A program made the position numbers and the translations under genes. A DNA stretch of 35,904 bases from CAZRIZ01 sp964600285 (GTDB lineage Bacteria > Patescibacteriota > Saccharimonadia > Saccharimonadales > Saccharimonadaceae): positions 1-35,904 of the forward strand of contig CAZRIZ010000005.1 in NCBI GenBank assembly GCA_964600285.1, given 5' to 3'. The notes beneath the pieces were generated by a model. It had not been told where the DNA came from. It was given only the letters and a program-made list of their open reading frames with translations, and ran no database searches. The stretch's first letter is position 1, and the number at the start of each line of letters is the position of its first letter. Below, in pieces: positions 1 to 7,231 of the stretch.

Positions 1-515
1 TCGCTTTTTAACCAACTCAGCGGCTTTTGTATTGAGTCGTTGACAACATTGTCTAAGTTGCTGAAATAAGTAGTTTTTTGACTACTTGGTCGCACAACGA
101 CTTCGTCGTCGGGTTTAACTGAAATTGATGGAATGTCGACTCGTTTGCCGTTTAGCATGAAATGTCCGTGAGCAACTAATTGGCGAGCAGCTCGACGTGA
201 AGTCGCGAAGCCGGCTCGGTAAACCGCATTGTCTAGGCGTTGCTCTAATAGACGGAGTAGGTTTTCACCAGATTGTCCGTCCATCTTGTTGGCCTTTGCC
301 ATTAAATTAGCAAATTGTTTTTCTAATAGGCCGTAAATTCGGCGAACTTTTTGCTTTTCGCGTAGCTGAGTCAGGTACAAACTACCTTTCCCACGTGATT
401 GTGGGTGAGCCCCTGGAGCACCAGTTTTACGTGCCAAGACTTTGTGAGCCTTTGGATGCAAAGCGTAGCCCTCGCGACGGCTTTGCTTAACGATTGGTTG
501 TAAATCTCGTGCCAT
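1..515 (-). CDS. rpsD: 30S ribosomal protein S4, 3' end cut by window edge
   Basis: Primary 16S rRNA-binding protein of the small subunit. Translating down from the ATG at 513-515 gives about 171 codons with no stop before base 1, so the C-terminus lies outside the window. The S4 core is clear: an N-terminal arm with SRREG, then QLREKQKVRRIYG, GENLLRLLEQRLDN and the S4 RNA-binding domain (ARQLVAHGHF, NGKRVDIPS). The N-terminal arm has no cysteines, so this is the zinc-free form. The start overlaps the rpsK stop by one base (TAATG), which implies translational coupling. Last visible gene of the infA-rpmJ-rpsM-rpsK-rpsD unit. Confidence 0.95.
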   Translation of the reverse strand, partial: MARDLQPIVKQSRREGYALHPKAHKVLARKTGAPGAHPQSRGKGSLYLTQLREKQKVRRIYGLLEKQFANLMAKANKMDGQSGENLLRLLEQRLDNAVYRAGFATSRRAARQLVAHGHFMLNGKRVDIPSISVKPDDEVVVRPSSQKTTYFSNLDNVVNDSIQKPLSWLKS

Positions 516-934
516 TATGCTCTCCTTGCCTTCTTAGGACGAACGCCACCATGTGGGATTCCCGTAATGTCTACAATTGAGTCAATCCTGATGTTAAAGT
601 TGGAAAGAGCTCGAATAGCTGAATCGCGTCCCAGTCCGACGCCATTGACGTAAACGTCAACCGACGATAAGCCGTATTCGGACTTAACTTTTTCAGCAGC
701 TTTTTCGCAAGCGATTTGCGCCGCAAAAGCGGTACCTTTCTTCGAACCACTAAAGCCACAAGCGCCGGCGCTTGATTGAGCCAACACGTTGCCCTTCTTG
801 TCGGAGAAAGTAATGATTGTATTGTTGAAAGTCGCCTGAATGTGAAGCTGACCCGACGCAACAGTTCGTCGCGCCTTTTTGCGCTTGGCGGTTGATGCTG
901 GCGCGCTAGTTTTTTGATTAACTTTTTCTGCCAT
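515..934 (-). CDS. rpsK: 30S ribosomal protein S11
   Basis: S11 is part of the 30S platform and the mRNA exit region. The 139-residue product has a Lys-rich N-terminal tail, then the conserved core with HIQATFNNTIITFSD, the glycine-rich GACGFSGSKKGTAFAAQ, GVGLGRDSAIRAL and the C-terminal DITGIPHGGVRPKKARR. The length is slightly above the usual ~129 because of the N-terminal extension. It sits 8 bases after rpsM and overlaps rpsD by one base. The alpha-operon order rpsM-rpsK-rpsD is kept; rpoA and rplQ would lie beyond the window edge. Confidence 0.97.
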   Translation of the reverse strand: MAEKVNQKTSAPASTAKRKKARRTVASGQLHIQATFNNTIITFSDKKGNVLAQSSAGACGFSGSKKGTAFAAQIACEKAAEKVKSEYGLSSVDVYVNGVGLGRDSAIRALSNFNIRIDSIVDITGIPHGGVRPKKARRA

Positions 935-942
935 AATTTTTC

Positions 943-1329
943 CTAGGTCTTAGACGCCGCTTTCTTTTGTGCACCACCAACAGCAATTGCTTTTCCCTTA
1001 CGAGTTCGTGCATTCGTTCGAGTTCGTTGACCACGCACTGGTAAACCAGCGTTGTGGCGGAGACCGCGATAGCTCTTGATATCTTTTAATCGTTTAATAT
1101 TATTTCCTACCAAGCGCTGTAAGTCACTTTCCACGGTGTAATCTTTGTCAATAATGTCGCGGATACGTTGTTCTTCAGTCTCGGTAAGATCTTTTACCCG
1201 AGTGGTCGGCTTTACTTTAGCCGCCGCAAGGATGGTACTAGCTGATTTAGGACCGACTCCGTATATGTACTGGAGAGCGGTATAAATCTGCTTTTCTGCG
1301 GGGATAGTCACCCCGGAAATTCTAGCCAT
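943..1329 (-). CDS. rpsM: 30S ribosomal protein S13
   Basis: S13 sits in the 30S head and contacts 5S rRNA/L5 and the P-site tRNA through its C-terminal tail. The 128-aa product begins MARISGVTIPAEKQ and carries the helix-two-turn-helix YIYGVGPKSASTIL. The typical RRLVGNNIKRLKDI-like block reads LQRLVGNNIKRL, followed by YRGLRHNAGLPVRGQRTRTNARTRKG. The start is two bases after the rpmJ stop. Normal length for the family. Confidence 0.97.
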   Translation of the reverse strand: MARISGVTIPAEKQIYTALQYIYGVGPKSASTILAAAKVKPTTRVKDLTETEEQRIRDIIDKDYTVESDLQRLVGNNIKRLKDIKSYRGLRHNAGLPVRGQRTRTNARTRKGKAIAVGGAQKKAASKT

Positions 1330-1331
1330 TC

Positions 1332-1475
1332 TTAACCCTGCCTTTGCTTATTCTTAGGTTTTTTCTTGTTGATAACATAAACTCGAGAAACCTTACTGCC
1401 GTCTTTACGACGTCCAGATCGTCTGACAATTATGTCATCGGGACTAATTTTTTTAACACTCGCACGAACTTTCAT
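1332..1475 (-). CDS. rpmJ: 50S ribosomal protein L36, zinc-free and enlarged
   Basis: Small large-subunit protein, 47 residues, found by translating the rpsM-infA gap. It opens MKVRASVKKI and closes KKPKNKQRQG, the L36 signature at both ends, and lies at the usual place between infA and rpsM. Normal L36 is 37-38 aa with a CCCH zinc ribbon. Here the segment after KKI reads SPDDIIVRRSGRR, there is an extra KDGSKVS stretch, and no cysteine is present. The tail (RVYVINKKKP) resembles the zinc-independent paralogue type (C-minus L36). Gene identity is firm; loss of zinc binding is inferred from the missing ligands. Confidence 0.93.
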   Translation of the reverse strand: MKVRASVKKISPDDIIVRRSGRRKDGSKVSRVYVINKKKPKNKQRQG

Positions 1476-1506
1476 GAGTGTCAACTCCTTCTTGTCCTTA
1501 AAGTTA

Positions 1507-1731
1507 TTAATCTTTTAGGCGGAAGCTGATTCTGCCCTTTTCTAGATCATAAGGGCTTAGCTCTACTTCGACCCGGTCGCCCGGCACTAGTCGAATATAA
1601 TGCTTTCGCATTCGACCAGATATATGAGCGAGAATTTGATGGCCATTTTCCAATTCTACCTTGAATTGAGCATTAGGAAGAGACTCTGTCACTTTGCCAG
1701 TTAACTTGATCACATCCTTTTGCTTGGTCAT
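1507..1731 (-). CDS. infA: Translation initiation factor IF-1
   Basis: IF-1 occupies the 30S A site during initiation and cooperates with IF-2 and IF-3. The 74-aa product is a single OB fold of normal length, with LTGKVTESLPNAQFKVELENG, ILAHISGRMRKHYIRLVPGDRV and the C-terminal SPYDLEKGRISFRLK. It is the first gene of the infA-rpmJ-rpsM-rpsK-rpsD unit: a strong promoter lies just upstream and no Shine-Dalgarno is visible before the ATG. The predicted leader is only about 9 bases, so initiation may be near-leaderless. Confidence 0.97.
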   Translation of the reverse strand: MTKQKDVIKLTGKVTESLPNAQFKVELENGHQILAHISGRMRKHYIRLVPGDRVEVELSPYDLEKGRISFRLKD

Positions 1732-1746
1732 AAATTACAATTGTGC

Positions 1747-1775
1747 ATTATATCTGATTGTAGGTAAGTTGTAAA
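1747..1775 (-). promoter_or_regulatory. Promoter of the infA-rpsD unit
   Basis: On the minus strand TTTACA (1770-1775) is followed by a 17-base spacer and a perfect TATAAT (1747-1752). The predicted start site is near 1740, only about 9 bases before the infA ATG. It separates infA and downstream ribosomal genes from the sortase and secY upstream. Confidence 0.8.
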
Positions 1776-1799
1776 GAGTAAAAACAGAGATTATTAAAA

Positions 1800-2492
1800 T
1801 TAGTCAATTCGTACGGCACGTACCACCACCCTATCTGTGTAAAGTCGTTGTGCTTGAATCCATTTGCCAGTACAAGAAATAATCGCTAAAGTTTCTTCTT
1901 TGTCAATCGGTGTTAACACGCGTTGCATCTTGTCAGCGCCGAAATCAGCTAGCGGCACAATGTAATTTTCCACTACAGAATAATCAATTAGGGTTCCGTC
2001 ACCTCGTTCAATTTGGATAGTTGCACCCAGTTTTAAATTCGGTAGGTGCTTGAATATGCCATCTTTAGTTGGACCACCATTGTGTCCATCTAAGAAAACG
2101 ACTTGGTTATCTTGTCCGGGCTTGCCACTTTTGTTATACCAGCCTACATCAAAGATGCCAACAGGAGTTCCGATGCGCCCGTCGCTATTCTGTCCAACTG
2201 ATAAAATCCGAGTTTGTTTTATACCTAAATCAGGTAAATTAAGGTAGCGTGGTTGGTCTGCTGGAACATTATGCGCCTTGACTTCTTCCTCAGTAACGTC
2301 CTCTTCCACCACGTCGGTATTTTCAAGAGCTATATTAATAGGTAAGTCAATTTTTACAAGCTCATCACCAGTAAAATACCAATACGCGTACACGCCAAGC
2401 AAAGCAACCCCAGTCACAATAAGTAGCACTGAAAGAACTGACGCGATCTTGCGATATCGTCTGGTCTTACTTAATCTCTTGTGCAAATTCAT
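1800..2492 (-). CDS. Sortase (class E/F-like cysteine transpeptidase), membrane anchored
   Basis: Sortases cleave a C-terminal sorting motif on secreted proteins and join them to the cell surface. The 230-aa product has a basic N-terminus (residues 1-15), one membrane segment (about 16-40), an acidic linker (57-71) and a sortase barrel. Likely catalytic residues are His137 in FLDGHNGG, Cys207 in LAIISCTGKW and Arg221 in LYTDRVVV. The fold and order fit bacterial class E/F-like sortases rather than SrtA of Firmicutes; class assignment is inferred. The ATG overlaps the secY 3' end by 26 bases, so it is probably co-translated with secY. Between secY and infA many bacteria have adk and map; here only this gene is present. 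No substrate is visible in the window. Confidence 0.9.
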   Translation of the reverse strand: MNLHKRLSKTRRYRKIASVLSVLLIVTGVALLGVYAYWYFTGDELVKIDLPINIALENTDVVEEDVTEEEVKAHNVPADQPRYLNLPDLGIKQTRILSVGQNSDGRIGTPVGIFDVGWYNKSGKPGQDNQVVFLDGHNGGPTKDGIFKHLPNLKLGATIQIERGDGTLIDYSVVENYIVPLADFGADKMQRVLTPIDKEETLAIISCTGKWIQAQRLYTDRVVVRAVRID

Positions 2493-2640
2493 CTTGATCG
2501 AACTTATAATCGTCGTAAGTTATCATAAGTGCGCGTGAGCTAATCTGTCTTAGATTCTCAAGTGCCACCATGACTATCAAGAGAGCTCCAGTCCCGCCGA
2601 TAGCCATATTTAGGTTAGAAATTCCAAACAACCAGTAAAT
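2467..2640 (-). CDS. secY: Preprotein translocase SecY, C-terminal part after gap
   Basis: These 57 codons plus stop encode the last SecY membrane helix and cytoplasmic tail: FGISNLNMAIGGTGALLIVM, then ENLRQISSRALM and an acidic tail. The GGTGALLIV motif matches the usual SecY TM10 GGTSLLIVV. It is the 3' part of the gene whose 5' part is at 2741-3700; the two parts appear in different frames only because the 100-N gap has arbitrary length. The stop codon lies inside the sortase gene start. Confidence 0.93.
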   Translation of the reverse strand: MYWLFGISNLNMAIGGTGALLIVMVALENLRQISSRALMITYDDYKFDQDEFAQEIK

Positions 2641-2740
2641 NNNNNNNNNNNNNNNNNNNNNNNNNNNNNNNNNNNNNNNNNNNNNNNNNNNNNNNNNNNN
2701 NNNNNNNNNNNNNNNNNNNNNNNNNNNNNNNNNNNNNNNN
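2641..2740. other. Assembly gap inside secY
   Basis: Exactly 100 N. Comparing the flanking SecY fragments with the family, roughly 75-80 residues (about 230 bases) are missing between the TM7/8 region and TM10, so 100 is a placeholder length. ORFs translated through it are not real. Confidence 0.95.
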
Positions 2741-3700
2741 AGCCGTAAACTTATCTCCACCAACCGATTTTAGAATTTGACCAACAAAAGACGGGATCGA
2801 TAGGAAAGTTCCAGCAAATATAACTGGGATAACTCCGGCGCCAATAAGTTTAATCGGCATAAGTGATCTAATTCCACCATAGCTTGAGTTACCATGAACT
2901 CGTTTGGCATAGTTAATCGTAATCAGGCGCTGCGCCTCGTTAATCTTTACCAGAATATAAATAATAGCAATAACTAGGGTTAGCATGAGCAGTAGCATTG
3001 CCAAGGCTGCGGGGTTAACTGGTAGTGTGAACCATCCAAAGACATTAAGCCCGCCAGCTGACGTATCAAATAACGACGCTATGATGCTTCCAAAAGCAGC
3101 TGGGACTTGGGCAACAACACCGATAAAGATAATTGTTGATGTGCCACTACCAATACCTTGTTCGGTCGCTAACTCGCCTAGCCACATCAGCATAATAGAT
3201 CCTGTAGCCATTGCGGTGACGGCCACAACCCATTGAGAGAGATCCATCGCCGGCAATGTTACCGTTGCCCCCGCCAGAATTGTCTGCCTTAGAATTGCAA
3301 TGTAAGCAATCGACTGTCCAATAGCCAATGGTATGGCCAGCATTCTAGTCCATTGATTAATCTTACGTTGACCGGTTTCGCCATCTTTAGAAATTTCCTC
3401 CAGGGAAGGGATAATTTTAGTTAAAAGTTGAAAAACGATCGAGGCGGTAATATACGGACTGATACCAACCATAACTATTGAGAACGATGTTAACGCCCCG
3501 CCAGTTAATAAATTGATAAATCCGCCCAAATCAGTGCTGTCTACAGCGTTTTTAACTAGTTCATGGAAGTTAGCCGGACCAGCTAGTGGGACTGGCACGT
3601 GTGCTAAAAAGCGGTAAACCGCAATAATGCCAAACACGATACCAACGCGCTTTAACATGTCTTTATTTTTCAGAGATTTTAAGATAATTTTCCAGTTCAT
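2741..3700 (-). CDS. secY: Preprotein translocase SecY, N-terminal part before gap
   Basis: SecY is the channel subunit of the Sec translocon in the plasma membrane. The 320 visible residues hold the first seven to eight membrane helices: VYRFLAHVPVPLAG at TM1 and plug, GISPYITASIVFQLLT in TM2, EEISKDGETGQRKINQWTR in the first cytosolic loop, and NEAQRLITINYAKRV in the C4 loop that contacts SecA and the ribosome. I chose the ATG at 3698-3700 (MNWKIILKSL) because upstream codons do not resemble SecY. The gene sits after the inserted methyltransferase rather than directly after rplO. AT-rich upstream sequence (TATATT/TATATG boxes near 3718-3735) may be its own promoter. Confidence 0.95.
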
Positions 3701-3772
3701 TGTATTTTCCCGAATATATAACTCATATAAATATATCACATCCGAGCGCAAACTAAAAGACGCTGATGCCGA

Positions 3773-4498
3773 CTAAATCTTTTTTAGTTTTTCTACGACT
3801 AGTTGAATGTTCTTAGAGCTACCACTTGCTGGGCGAAACGAATAATTCTCATAAAACTTATATACTAGATCGTGCTTATCTAACAATCTCCTTAATGTGC
3901 GTAGTTTGTATATCTTAAACACATGACTATCGTTGTATTCTTTCCCACCTACTACGTACTTTATTGAAGTGGTTTCTTGATTTTTAACCGGATTGTAATC
4001 CCACTTCATAATTCTAGTTAAGTTGCCCAATTTATCTTCTTTTTCACCAGATTTACTGGGATTATGAAGATCTATCACGAGTAGTCCGCCCTTATTGACG
4101 AGCCTTAGTAGATTCAGTAGGCCCTTTTCAAATTCGTCATAGTTCTTTAAGTGGTTGAACACCGCGAACATTGAAATAACAACGTCATACTTCTTTGAAG
4201 ACCTAAAGTTTAAGATACTTCCTTGATATAAATCAGCAAGAACTTTCTGCTTAGCAATCGCAAGCATATGCTCACTCAAATCAAAACCTTCCACGGCATA
4301 TCCCAAGTCCTTCAGTAGTTTTAAGTGAGACCCCGTGCCACAGCCTGCGTCTAAGATAGTTTTTCTACCGCCAATCAAAGACACTAAAAAGCTAACCTCT
4401 TCGTCGTATGATTTGTTTTTGTAAAATAAATCGTAATACTCGGCCAATAATCCGTATTCCACAGTCTGATAATAACACTTACTATAAAAACAAGCCAT
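3773..4498 (-). CDS. Class I SAM-dependent methyltransferase inserted between rplO and secY
   Basis: Predicted methyl transfer from S-adenosylmethionine to an unknown acceptor. The 241-aa product has a Rossmann methyltransferase core: LAEYYDLFYKNKSYDEEV at the entry, motif I TILDAGCGTGSHLKLL (about residues 47-62), the acidic strand-2 end VEGFDLSEHMLAIAK, motif IV YDVVISMFAVFNHLK and GGLLVIDLHNP. The substrate-binding C-terminal half is not recognisable. The closest general look is small-molecule or sugar methyltransferases of the YDLFY type. The start could be the ATG at 4498 or an internal codon nearer VEYGLL. It lies 39 bases after rplO and 72 before secY. It is more AT-rich than its ribosomal neighbours, which suggests later insertion. 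An rRNA or ribosomal-protein target is possible only by location. Confidence 0.88.
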   Translation of the reverse strand: MACFYSKCYYQTVEYGLLAEYYDLFYKNKSYDEEVSFLVSLIGGRKTILDAGCGTGSHLKLLKDLGYAVEGFDLSEHMLAIAKQKVLADLYQGSILNFRSSKKYDVVISMFAVFNHLKNYDEFEKGLLNLLRLVNKGGLLVIDLHNPSKSGEKEDKLGNLTRIMKWDYNPVKNQETTSIKYVVGGKEYNDSHVFKIYKLRTLRRLLDKHDLVYKFYENYSFRPASGSSKNIQLVVEKLKKI

Positions 4499-4537
4499 GG
4501 ATTAGCACGACTTGTTTTTATTTAGCTTTAACCTGTT

Positions 4538-5005
4538 CTATTTGTCGCTCTTAGCAGATTCCTTCTTCGGCGTATCAACTATTTCGACTGAACCACCAGC
4601 TTTTTTAATCGACTCCATGCTACTTTTTGATATAGCTTGAACCTTTAGATTAACAGCAACGGTAATCTCGCCTCTGGTTATAACTTTTGTCTTAGCGTAA
4701 GGCGACTTGATGTAACCTTGTTCATATAAGAAAAAGTTATCGACAGTCTTGCCTTCAAAGCCACTCAAAGTATCAAGATAGACAATCTGCGCCTTCTTAA
4801 TGTGTGATTTAAAACCTTTTAATTTCGGAACAGAAGAAACTAAAGAGCGTGAACCACCTTGGAAAAGTGGACCTTTTTTGGCGCCAGTTCGAGAGCCTTG
4901 TCCCTTAGTTCCACGGCCAGCCGTCTTACCTTGTCCGGCCGAAATACCACGGCCGACTCGCTTAGGAGCGCGGTTGGACTGAACCTTCAACTCATGATAT
5001 TTCAT
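4538..5005 (-). CDS. rplO: 50S ribosomal protein L15
   Basis: L15 binds 23S rRNA and helps late 50S assembly. The 155-aa product opens MKYHELKVQSNRAPKRVGRG and continues GQGKTAGRGTKGQGSRTGAKKG with FQGGSRSLVSSVPKLKGF, the glycine-rich rRNA-binding arm. It ends with a short lysine-rich tail. The start overlaps the rpsE stop by one base. In most bacteria rpmD (L30) lies between rpsE and rplO; here there is no room for it. Confidence 0.97.
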   Translation of the reverse strand: MKYHELKVQSNRAPKRVGRGISAGQGKTAGRGTKGQGSRTGAKKGPLFQGGSRSLVSSVPKLKGFKSHIKKAQIVYLDTLSGFEGKTVDNFFLYEQGYIKSPYAKTKVITRGEITVAVNLKVQAISKSSMESIKKAGGSVEIVDTPKKESAKSDK

Positions 5006-5667
5006 TACTTAGTCTCCTTTTTGCTTGTTTTAGGAGTCTTATCCTCTTTGGTTTCTGCTTTCGTTTTCTCAAACTTTTTCGGTTGAGAAGATCTAGTTAG
5101 CCACTTCTCTTGAGGCAGAGCCTTTTGCAAAGCTTCTATTGTAGCATAAGCAATGTTTACCTTGTTAGATGAACCAAGTGACTTAGTAATTAGGTTTCGA
5201 ATTCCCGTTAGGGCAACAATTGAACGGACGACACCACCAGCAATGATACCGGTACCCGGGGCAGCTGGCTTTAGCAGAACGTTAGCACCGGTAACTTTGG
5301 CTTCAACTTCGTGTGGAATTGTTTCATTTTTAATAGAAATCGTTACCATATTTTTCTTAGCAACGTCGGTAGCTTTGGCAACGGCCAACTGAACGTCGGA
5401 ACCTTTTGCTACACCAACGCCGACTCGATTCTTTCGATCGCCTACGGCAACCAATGCTTTAAATCGGAAGCGTCGACCGCCTTTGACGACACGAGCCACA
5501 CGATCAATTGAAATCACAACATCTTCAAATTGTTTTGGCTGAGCGTCACGGTTGTTGTCGCGGCGTCGTCCGCCACGTCCACCGCGTCCGTCAGGGCGAC
5601 CGCCTCGACCGCGAGGTTGACGTGGATTAACTGCTTCTGGAACAACTTTCTTTTCTTGTTCACTCAT
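5005..5667 (-). CDS. rpsE: 30S ribosomal protein S5 with RG-rich N-terminal extension
   Basis: S5 supports decoding accuracy and mRNA unwinding at the 30S entry. The 220-aa protein is longer than the usual ~165. The core has FEDVVISIDRVARVVKGGRR, FKALVAVGDRKNRVGVGVAK, the DEAD-like loop AAPGTGIIAGGVVRSIVAL and GSSNKVNIAYATIEAL. An N-terminal extension (about residues 13-40) is packed with RGGRP/RGGRGGRRR repeats, and the C-terminus carries a ~35-residue KETK-type tail. Both tails are presumably disordered and rRNA-facing. One-base overlaps at both ends tie it to rplR and rplO. Confidence 0.97.
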   Translation of the reverse strand: MSEQEKKVVPEAVNPRQPRGRGGRPDGRGGRGGRRRDNNRDAQPKQFEDVVISIDRVARVVKGGRRFRFKALVAVGDRKNRVGVGVAKGSDVQLAVAKATDVAKKNMVTISIKNETIPHEVEAKVTGANVLLKPAAPGTGIIAGGVVRSIVALTGIRNLITKSLGSSNKVNIAYATIEALQKALPQEKWLTRSSQPKKFEKTKAETKEDKTPKTSKKETK

Positions 5668-6017
5668 TAGAAATTCAATCCTTCCTCTCGAGCTGCGTCA
5701 GCAAGAGCTTTTATTCGACCTGTATATTTTTTTCCGTTGCGATCAAAGACAACCTGACTGATTTTAGCCTTCTTGGCTTTTTTAGCGATATCAGTACCAA
5801 GTTTTTTAGCAGCCTCAGTCTTATTAGACTTGTCTTTACTGCCAATCGTAGTGGCTGACAATAAAGTTTTGCCTGAAACGTCGTCAATGATTTGAGCTGA
5901 TGCATGAACATTGGACACAAATACAGATAGTCTTGGCCGCTCAGCAGTGCCCTTAACAACTGTTCGAACACGATGTTTTCGAATAGCGCGATTAGCTTTT
6001 TTGTCAATTTCAGCCAT
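5667..6017 (-). CDS. rplR: 50S ribosomal protein L18
   Basis: L18 brings 5S rRNA into the large subunit together with L5. The 116-aa product has the typical basic N-terminus KANRAIRKHRVRTVVKGTAE, RPRLSVFVSNVHASAQIIDD, ATTIGSKDK and the closing YTGRIKALADAAREEGLNF. Normal length. Two bases separate it from rplF, and the stop overlaps the rpsE start. Confidence 0.97.
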   Translation of the reverse strand: MAEIDKKANRAIRKHRVRTVVKGTAERPRLSVFVSNVHASAQIIDDVSGKTLLSATTIGSKDKSNKTEAAKKLGTDIAKKAKKAKISQVVFDRNGKKYTGRIKALADAAREEGLNF

Positions 6018-6019
6018 GA

Positions 6020-6553
6020 TTATTTACCTGTCTTTCCAGCTTTGCGCAAAATTTGCTCATCGCTATAACGAATACCCTTGCCTTTATATGGCTCAGGTTT
6101 CTTCAATGCTCGAATTTCTGCTGCAACTTGACCAACGGTTTGTTTGTCAATGCCCTCAATAGTTACATTCATCTTATCAACTTTTATCTCAATTCCTTTT
6201 GGAGCTTGATATTTAACTGGATGCGAGAAGCCTAGCGCCATCTCTAGATTTTGTCCGCCACCGTTTACACGGAAGCCAACGCCATCAATAACTAAGCTTT
6301 TGCTAAACCCTTTTGTCACGCCAGTTATAGCATTGTTAATTAATGTTCTCACTAGCCCATGGGCTGCTCGAACCTTATCAGTTTCTTTTAATCGACTCAC
6401 TTTGACTTGACCGTCTTCAATTTCGATTTTCAAATCTTTGTTGACTGGCAATAGATTTTCACCTTTAGGGCCAACAACTTTGATTGATTCAGAATCGACC
6501 GTGATTGTCACGCCACTTGGAATCTGAATTGGTAGTTTTCCGATTCGACTCAT
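6020..6553 (-). CDS. rplF: 50S ribosomal protein L6
   Basis: L6 lies near the GTPase-associated centre of the 50S subunit. The 177-aa product begins MSRIGKLPIQIPSGVTITV and has two L6 repeats, with RTLINNAITGVTKGFSKSL in the first and the diagnostic C-terminal KKPEPYKGKGIRYSDE. Length and order are normal. Fourteen to sixteen bases separate it from rpsH upstream. Confidence 0.97.
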   Translation of the reverse strand: MSRIGKLPIQIPSGVTITVDSESIKVVGPKGENLLPVNKDLKIEIEDGQVKVSRLKETDKVRAAHGLVRTLINNAITGVTKGFSKSLVIDGVGFRVNGGGQNLEMALGFSHPVKYQAPKGIEIKVDKMNVTIEGIDKQTVGQVAAEIRALKKPEPYKGKGIRYSDEQILRKAGKTGK

Positions 6554-6569
6554 TTATTTCCTTTCAATT

Positions 6570-6956
6570 TTAGTAAACCTTCACTAATAATTCACCACCA
6601 AGACGCTCTTTTTTAGCCTTAACGCCAGTCATAACACCCTTTGAGGTGCTGACAATGACTACGCCACGACCATTCTTAACTCTTGGAATATCGTCGGCTC
6701 CCGCATAGACTCGTCGTCCCGGTTTGCTCATACGATCAATTTCGGTAATATTACCGTTTAGCTCGATAACAATTTGAGCTGGTTTTGTTGAATCATCAAT
6801 TTTGTAAGCGCCGACATATTTAGTTTCATTTAGAACTTTCACGATACCCTCTTTCATACGGCTAGTTGGAACGACTACTTCTGTCTTTCCGGCCAGTCCT
6901 GCATTGCGAATGCGCGTGATTAAATCAGCGATTGGATCGGTTGATTGTAATGACAT
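6570..6956 (-). CDS. rpsH: 30S ribosomal protein S8
   Basis: S8 binds helix 21 of 16S rRNA and in other bacteria represses the spc operon. The 128-aa product has DPIADLITRIRNAG, TSRMKEGIVKVLNE, SKPGRRVYAGADDIP and the C-terminal IVSTSKGVMTG with LGGELLVKVY. I placed the start at the ATG at 6956 (MSLQSTDP): an AAAGGGAG Shine-Dalgarno lies 12 bases upstream. The longer TTG start would sit directly on that site and overlap rpsN. Confidence 0.96.
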   Translation of the reverse strand: MSLQSTDPIADLITRIRNAGLAGKTEVVVPTSRMKEGIVKVLNETKYVGAYKIDDSTKPAQIVIELNGNITEIDRMSKPGRRVYAGADDIPRVKNGRGVVIVSTSKGVMTGVKAKKERLGGELLVKVY

Positions 6957-6961
6957 AATTC

Positions 6962-7231
6962 TTACCAACTCCCTTTCGTTACACCAGGTATTTCACCCTT
7001 TGATGCTTTATTACGGAAACTAATACGGCTAAGTCCAAAACGTCGCATGTAACCACGAGGTCGTCCGGTCAATGAATCACGGTTCTTCCAACGAGTTGGA
7101 CTAGAGTTGCGTGGCAACTTAGCCAATCCTTCAGCATCACCTAGTTCTTTTAATTCGGCGCGCTTGACAGCATATTTCTTTATCATTTGTTGTCGCTTTT
7201 TGTCGCGCGCTAAGATTGATTTTTTTGCCAT
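6962..7231 (-). CDS. rpsN: 30S ribosomal protein S14, zinc-free type
   Basis: S14 sits in the 30S head. The 89-aa product has AKKSILARDKKRQQMIKKY, PRNSSPTRWKNRDSLTGRPR and RRFGLSRISFRNKASKGEIP, ending GVTKGSW. It has no CxxC pairs, so it is the C-minus form that does not bind zinc. Its stop lies 5 bases before the chosen rpsH start, and its ATG overlaps the rplE stop. Confidence 0.97.
   Translation of the reverse strand: MAKKSILARDKKRQQMIKKYAVKRAELKELGDAEGLAKLPRNSSPTRWKNRDSLTGRPRGYMRRFGLSRISFRNKASKGEIPGVTKGSW

Noticed and set aside
571..861. Alternative-frame ORF within rpsK
   Set aside because: Shadow of a highly conserved ribosomal protein gene; no support of its own.
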